From NCBI GenBank assembly GCA_050123335.1, contig JASFHH010000035.1:1-17238 (forward strand): a stretch of DNA of 17,238 nt, read 5' to 3'. Of this stretch, positions 13,736 through 17,238 are shown one piece after another. Numbering within the stretch: position 1 is the first letter of the stretch; each line of letters begins with the position of its first letter. This DNA comes from JASFHF01 sp050123335. GTDB lineage: Bacteria; Pseudomonadota; Gammaproteobacteria; UBA12402. The translations under genes and the position numbers were made by a program. The notes beneath the pieces are model-generated. The model had not been told where the DNA came from, searched no databases, and saw only the letters and a list, made by a program, of their open reading frames with translations.

Positions 13736-14675
13736 CATCTAAATAATAGGTTTCTTCATTATCATCATCAGCAGCCACAGCTTTTTGTGTATTTTCTGCA
13801 GTATAAGGGTCATCAAGTTTTTTGTTTTGGTTAATTAAATGTCTTCTGCGCTGGAGGTATGCGCTTCTTACAAGAACATAACGATCAATAGCGGCTGCTC
13901 TATATACTTTTTCAAAACGTAATAATTGTGCGCGGATATCAATTGCGCGCCAGGCAAGTATTGCGTAACGCGAACGCCAATCTCTTATATACGGATATAT
14001 GGTCATGTAATAATATGGTATTAAGCTAATGCCATCTCTAATTGTGCTGGAGTTTAAAAAAGGAATGACAAGATAATTTGAATCTTTCCATCCCCATCTT
14101 GCAAGGGTTAAACCAAAATCTTCATAATGCCTGGACAAGCCAGTTTTTTTTGCTACGTCAAGTATACCTCCAATGCCAACGGTTGAATTAATTACAAATC
14201 GCCAACTATCTGAAGTGGCTTGATAAAAATTAAATTGCAGCAGATCATTAATTACGGTAGGAATTTCGGTTAAGTTGTTAAACACATTATCAACTGCTGT
14301 GTTTACAGGACTTGGTGTAATAGCATTGTAGGTTTTTGCAATAGGTTTTAATATAAGGTAGTCGAGATCTTCATTAAATTGAAACATAGCACGATTAAGT
14401 TTTTCGTAAGGGTCTTTTTGTTGCTGGTTGTTTTGTTGCTCAATATCTGTTTCTGTTAGGTAGCTTTTTTCATCATCACTATTATTGTCATTATTCTTGT
14501 TTGTTTGTGCTGTGTTGCTTTGGTTGTTGGTAGTATTGTCATTATTATTTGTTTGTGCTGTGTTGTTTTGGTTGTTGGTAGTGTTGTCATTAGTATTTTT
14601 TGTTGGTGTTTGTGCGTAGCCAACTAAGCTTATAGAAAGCAGTAATATAATTAATAATCCATTTATATGTTTCAC
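13728..14675 (-). CDS. mlaA: MlaA/VacJ-family outer-membrane phospholipid-asymmetry protein, without lipobox
   Basis: 315 residues; the MlaA domain starts near residue 88 (DPYEKLNRAMFQFNEDLD) and includes VNNxF-like, INSTVGIGGILDVA and YEDFGLTLARWGW blocks. MlaA removes misplaced phospholipid from the outer leaflet and hands it to MlaC. Standard MlaA is a lipoprotein; here the hydrophobic leader ends Leu-Val-Gly-Tyr-Ala-Gln, with Tyr in place of the lipobox Cys, and Gly-Tyr-Ala could serve signal peptidase I. Residues about 29-65 are an Asn/Thr/Gln-rich linker built from a 16-residue tandem repeat. The C-terminus is acidic (DDDNEETYYLDDV). The start is GTG, eight bases after AAGGAG (14689-14684). 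trmL overlaps its end. No mla transporter genes are nearby. Confidence 0.93.
   Translation of the reverse strand: MKHINGLLIILLLSISLVGYAQTPTKNTNDNTTNNQNNTAQTNNNDNTTNNQSNTAQTNKNNDNNSDDEKSYLTETDIEQQNNQQQKDPYEKLNRAMFQFNEDLDYLILKPIAKTYNAITPSPVNTAVDNVFNNLTEIPTVINDLLQFNFYQATSDSWRFVINSTVGIGGILDVAKKTGLSRHYEDFGLTLARWGWKDSNYLVIPFLNSSTIRDGISLIPYYYMTIYPYIRDWRSRYAILAWRAIDIRAQLLRFEKVYRAAAIDRYVLVRSAYLQRRRHLINQNKKLDDPYTAENTQKAVAADDDNEETYYLDDV
14503..14598. repeat. 48-bp tandem repeat inside mlaA
   Basis: Units 14503-14550 and 14551-14598 match at 45 of 48 bases; a degenerate third partial unit lies at 14485-14502. It encodes the Asn-rich linker (NDNTTNNQ.NTAQTN pattern). The period is a multiple of three, so copy changes keep the frame. 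Confidence 0.9.
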
Positions 14676-14698
14676 TAAATTTTCTCCTTAAGAAATTT

Positions 14699-14727
14699 AT
14701 TATACTGCTTTTCCAAGAGTTTTACCA
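14699..14727 (-). promoter_or_regulatory. Candidate promoter of mlaA-trmL
   Basis: Minus strand: perfect TATAAT (14704-14699), 17-base spacer, weak TGGTAA (14727-14722). The start point would be near 14692, just before AAGGAG. Confidence 0.45.
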
Positions 14728-14753
14728 TAGCACGATTTTCATAGTTTTAAATT

Positions 14754-14862
14754 ATTGCCCGCTTGTTTATAAGTTTGAAGCCTCAGTGGCACATCCATGT
14801 GCCTCCCGACCGCTTATCCATGGCGGTCTATTCGGCTTCAAACCTATAAACAAGCAGGCAAT
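14754..14862. repeat. Nested palindromic element (about 109 bp) between mlaA and rseP
   Basis: Outer arms 14754-14782 and 14834-14862 are complementary at 27 of 29 positions (inner end AGTTTGAAGCC / GGCTTCAAA). Inside are two separate hairpins: GGCACA (14788-14793) / TGTGCC (14798-14803), and GACCGC (14808-14813) / GCGGTC (14823-14828). Both inner hairpins carry ATCCATG in or beside the loop. The whole folds as a three-way cloverleaf on either strand. It is more GC-rich than its surroundings and is not a tRNA. A MITE-like element is the simplest reading; a structured RNA is an alternative. Confidence 0.85.
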
Positions 14863-14876
14863 TAAAAAACATTTGG

Positions 14877-14905
14877 TTGTCAATTTTGAATATTTGGAGT
14901 AAATT
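14877..14905 (+). promoter_or_regulatory. Candidate promoter of rseP
   Basis: TTGTCA (14877-14882), 17-base spacer, TAAATT (14900-14905). It begins 15 bases after the palindromic element. The -10 is only four of six matches. Confidence 0.35.
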
Positions 14906-14914
14906 GATAAAAGT

Positions 14915-16264
14915 ATGCAGCATTTTATATTATCAGTTATTGCATTTTTAATCACAATTACTGTAGTAATTGGCATTCATGAATTCGGGCATTTTTTAGC
15001 GGCGCGGTTGTTTAGAATTAAGGTTTTACGCTTTTCAATTGGATTTGGCAAAAAACTTTTTGGTTTTGTTGATAAAAAAGGTACTGAATATCGAGTGTCA
15101 GTTATTCCTTTGGGTGGTTATGTAAAATTATTAGATGAAAATGAAGGTGTAGTTGCAGCAAGCGAGTTGCATTTAGCGTTTAATCGTCAGCCAGTTTATC
15201 AAAGGATAATTGTAATTTTAGCAGGGCCATTATTAAATTTGCTGCTTGCATTATTTGTTTTTTGGTTAATGTTTATGATTGGTTTTTCAACCGTGAAACC
15301 AATCATTGGTAAAATCTCTCCTAATTCAATTGCAGATTTAGCTGGTTTAAAACCACAGCAAGAAATTTTAGCGGTTGATAATCGTCGTACAACAGATTGG
15401 TCAGCGGTATTAATTAGAATGTTTTTTCGTTTTGGTTCTGAGGATACAATGCAGATAACTGCTAAATTGCCTACGAAAAAAACTGCTAATAATTACCAAT
15501 TAAATTTAACAGATTGGCAGATGAATGAATTAAAGCCTGACCCGCTTAAAAGTCTTGGTATTATTCCGTATCAGCCTTATATTCCAGCAATCATTGGTAG
15601 TGTAATTGGGCAAGTTCAGCAACTAAAAGTTGGTGATGAAGTTTTAGCCATTGGTAAATATCCAGTTAAAGATTGGTTTTCATTAGTAGAGCAGATTCAA
15701 TTGCATCCTAATCAGGAGTTACAGTTTCAAATTAAGCGTAATAACGAAATCATTTATGCAAAGATTAAAATTGGGTCTAAGCGCATTTCATTGACACGAA
15801 ACCAAGGATTTTTAGGGATTAAGCCGCAATTTACATGGCCAGAAAAGTATCTTAATCACAATAAATATTCGTTATTTCCTGCATTACAGCAAGCATTTGG
15901 TCGCACGATTACGTTTACTAAATTGAATTTGGTTTTAATTGGGAAAATGATAACTGGCGATTTTTCAGTGCGTGGTTTAGCAGGACCATTAACGATATTT
16001 ACTACTGCGGGGCGTGCATTTCATCTTGGTTTGACAGCGTTTCTAAGCTTTTTAGGATTCATTAGCGCGACGATTGGTTTATTTAATTTATTGCCAATAC
16101 CAGGGTTGGACGGGGCGCATATTTGTTATTTCATTATTGAGGCAATTATTGGTCGACCGGTGTCTGTTCGGGTGCAAATGTTGGCATTTAAATTGGGTTT
16201 GTTGGTGATCTTATTAATCATGCTGCAAGCAATTATTAATGACTTTTTGCGATTGGTTAAATAA
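14915..16264 (+). CDS. rseP: Site-2 intramembrane zinc metalloprotease RseP
   Basis: 449 residues (E. coli 450). Zinc-binding HEFGH at 22-26 in the first membrane segment; RFSIGFGKKLFGF and PLGGYVKL follow. Two periplasmic PDZ-like domains lie at about 125-200 (LAGLKPQQEILAVDNRRTTDW) and 215-285 (LKVGDEVLAIGKYPVKDW). The second metal motif NLLPIPGLDG has Asp399. In Enterobacteria it cleaves RseA after DegS, releasing sigma-E, and clears signal-peptide remnants. It is usually placed between cdsA and bamA; here it stands alone, divergent from mlaA. The ATG has no good ribosome site (GGAG is 15 bases away), but a stop lies in frame just upstream at 14900-14902, so the start is secure. Confidence 0.96.
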   Translation: MQHFILSVIAFLITITVVIGIHEFGHFLAARLFRIKVLRFSIGFGKKLFGFVDKKGTEYRVSVIPLGGYVKLLDENEGVVAASELHLAFNRQPVYQRIIVILAGPLLNLLLALFVFWLMFMIGFSTVKPIIGKISPNSIADLAGLKPQQEILAVDNRRTTDWSAVLIRMFFRFGSEDTMQITAKLPTKKTANNYQLNLTDWQMNELKPDPLKSLGIIPYQPYIPAIIGSVIGQVQQLKVGDEVLAIGKYPVKDWFSLVEQIQLHPNQELQFQIKRNNEIIYAKIKIGSKRISLTRNQGFLGIKPQFTWPEKYLNHNKYSLFPALQQAFGRTITFTKLNLVLIGKMITGDFSVRGLAGPLTIFTTAGRAFHLGLTAFLSFLGFISATIGLFNLLPIPGLDGAHICYFIIEAIIGRPVSVRVQMLAFKLGLLVILLIMLQAIINDFLRLVK

Positions 16265-16327
16265 CTGACGTTACGCACTTTAGAAGTATTGGCTTAAAGC
16301 TTACGCAATTTCGACTTACGTTAGTTA
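16262..16327. repeat. Inverted repeat TAACTGACGT / ACGTTAGTTA after rseP
   Basis: Arms 16262-16271 and 16318-16327 match at nine of ten positions. Between them TTACGCA is repeated directly at 16271 and 16301. The left arm includes the rseP stop. It could be a decayed small mobile element; no transposase is present. Confidence 0.45.
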
Positions 16328-16344
16328 TGATGTATGAGTAGTCC

Positions 16345-16382
16345 CACGGAAGTTATCCCCGCGAAAGCGGGGATCCACCGTG
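16345..16382. repeat. REP-type hairpin upstream of upp
   Basis: Stem ATCCCCGC (16355-16362), GAAA loop, GCGGGGAT (16367-16374), with an outer stem CACGG (16345-16349) / CCGTG (16378-16382). The CCCCGCGAAAGCGGGG core with a following CCA is a widespread intergenic repeat type in Proteobacteria and Neisseria. No T-run follows, so it is not a standard terminator. Confidence 0.8.
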
Positions 16383-16474
16383 AATATATGTATGAACCCC
16401 TCGAATTAACTGCATTTATATGATATTCTTGGTGCCTACCTATATGAGCATACTAACTGAAAGGTTGATTTATA

Positions 16475-17125
16475 ATGGTAGAATCAAGTAAAAATTTTTC
16501 AAACTTAGTCGAGGTTACGCATCCGATTGTTCAATATAAATTAACTTTATTGCGTGATGTTAAAACTGATCGTAAATTATTTAAAGAGCTGACTGAAGAG
16601 TTAGCGCATCTTTTGGGTTATGAAGCAACAAAAAATTTGCAATTGATAACCAGAAAAATTAAAACCCCTTTGGAGACTTTTGCAGCGCCTTTTTTGAAAG
16701 ATAAGGAGTTTGTTATAACGCCAATTTTACGAGCTGGTATTGGTATGGTAGAAGGATTAATTGAGCTTCTACCTATGGCTAGTGTGGGACATATTGGGTT
16801 TTATCGTGATGAAACTACATTTGAGCCAAGGAGTTATTATTTTAAGTTGCCGCCTAAATGTGAGAATGCGCAATTTTTTATTTGTGATCCAATGTTAGCT
16901 ACAGGTGGTACAGCGATAGCAGCAATTGATAAGTTGAAGGAAAGAGGTATTAGTAAGATAGTGTTTATTTGTTTGGTAGCCGCTCCTGAAGGGGTGGCAA
17001 AAATGCTGGCAGTACATCCCGAAATTAAGATTTTTACTGCAAAACTTGATCGCGAACTCAACGAAATGTGCTATATTTTACCAGGACTAGGTGATGCTGG
17101 TGATCGTCTATGGGCAGTCCGGTAA
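16475..17125 (+). CDS. upp: Uracil phosphoribosyltransferase
   Basis: 216 residues (typically 208). The PRPP-binding motif CDPMLATGGTA is at 137-147; ITPILRAGIGM (81-91), GHIGFYRDE and the C-terminal GLGDAGDRLWA uracil-binding block are all present. It makes UMP from uracil and PRPP, the main pyrimidine salvage step. AAGG at 16461-16464 lies ten bases before the ATG; the N-terminus is a few residues longer than in E. coli. No clear promoter is visible in the repeat-rich 210-base spacer upstream, and no uraA permease follows within the window. Confidence 0.96.
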   Translation: MVESSKNFSNLVEVTHPIVQYKLTLLRDVKTDRKLFKELTEELAHLLGYEATKNLQLITRKIKTPLETFAAPFLKDKEFVITPILRAGIGMVEGLIELLPMASVGHIGFYRDETTFEPRSYYFKLPPKCENAQFFICDPMLATGGTAIAAIDKLKERGISKIVFICLVAAPEGVAKMLAVHPEIKIFTAKLDRELNEMCYILPGLGDAGDRLWAVR

Positions 17126-17155
17126 TAATAATAGATATTGGGGAAAGTACTAATG

Positions 17156-17184
17156 GGGTCAAGGCTTGAATTTTAGGCTTTGAT
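17156..17184. repeat. Short palindromic/direct repeat near the right edge
   Basis: TCAAGGCTTGA (17159-17169) is palindromic around one base, and AGGCTTGA / AGGCTTTGA are repeated at 17162 and 17175. The GGGGTCAAG start recalls the GGTGTCAAG arms at 7113. No gene is evident from 17126 to the window end. Confidence 0.35.
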
Positions 17185-17238
17185 TTAATGGACAAAAGTG
17201 AAAAAGTTAGGTTTCATAGATTTTAATTTAAAGTGTAA

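Noticed and set aside
14754..14862. tRNA or tmRNA reading of the cloverleaf-like palindrome
   Set aside because: There is no acceptor-CCA, T-arm GTTCRA or anticodon-loop pattern, and the stem lengths do not fit.
14767..14976. 69-codon minus-strand frame over the nested palindrome and rseP start
   Set aside because: It reads through an inverted repeat and the RseP signal region; no ribosome site or recognisable protein.
16337..16426. 30-codon open frame reading through the REP hairpin (contains VIPAKAGIH)
   Set aside because: This peptide is the usual translation of this hairpin repeat type; it has no ribosome site and no coding character beyond the repeat.

Overview
The window is an AT-rich stretch of ordinary bacterial chromosome, most likely from a gammaproteobacterium. 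The evidence is conserved gene order and sequence: gmk-rpoZ-spoT, yibN-like rhodanese-secB-gpsA, and full-length HldE, HldD, TrmL, MlaA, RseP and Upp. A Legionellales-like host (Coxiella, Aquicella, Berkiella and relatives) would fit the AT-richness, the paired Cys-rich YkuD transpeptidases and the isolated rseP, but that placement is inference. There is no phage, plasmid, CRISPR, rRNA or tRNA. No gene-free stretch exceeds 300 bases; the longest are 16265-16474 and 14676-14914.

Layout. 1-1013: the 3' part of an AAA+ ATPase whose P-loop sits at the left edge. 1025-2679: a PLP-dependent cystathionine beta-synthase-like enzyme overlapped by 4 bases with a DapF-type epimerase. 2747-3433: a HigBA toxin-antitoxin module with a palindromic operator. 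3435-3965 (minus): lipoprotein L,D-transpeptidase. 4139-9603: one long plus-strand run, hldE-hldD-gmk-rpoZ-spoT, joining LPS heptose supply, GMP kinase, RNA polymerase omega and (p)ppGpp metabolism. rpoZ is bracketed on both sides by GGTGTC-type palindromes that also supply the last codons of gmk and rpoZ. 9614-10285 (minus): second, LysM-like/YkuD L,D-transpeptidase, convergent with spoT and divergent from 10404-12325, the rhodanese-secB-gpsA operon. 12420-13138: small accessory island with a Cro/C1-type regulator and a convergent RelBE-type toxin-antitoxin pair. 13280-14675 (minus): mlaA-trmL. 14754-14862: a nested palindromic element between divergent mlaA and rseP. 14915-16264: rseP. 16265-16474: repeat-rich spacer with a REP-type hairpin. 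16475-17125: upp.

Together the window is dominated by cell-envelope maintenance (heptose synthesis, L,D-crosslinking, outer-membrane lipid asymmetry, site-2 protease, SecB export) plus nucleotide and alarmone metabolism. Small selfish or regulatory modules (two toxin-antitoxin loci, one XRE gene, three kinds of palindromic repeat) are inserted at gene boundaries. I did not find a clearly new multi-gene system. The items most worth a second look are the palindromes embedded in gene ends around rpoZ, the nested palindrome upstream of rseP, the CBS-like/DapF-variant gene pair, the lipobox-less MlaA with an Asn-rich repeat, and the relE-like gene whose first conserved strand lies upstream of any standard start codon.
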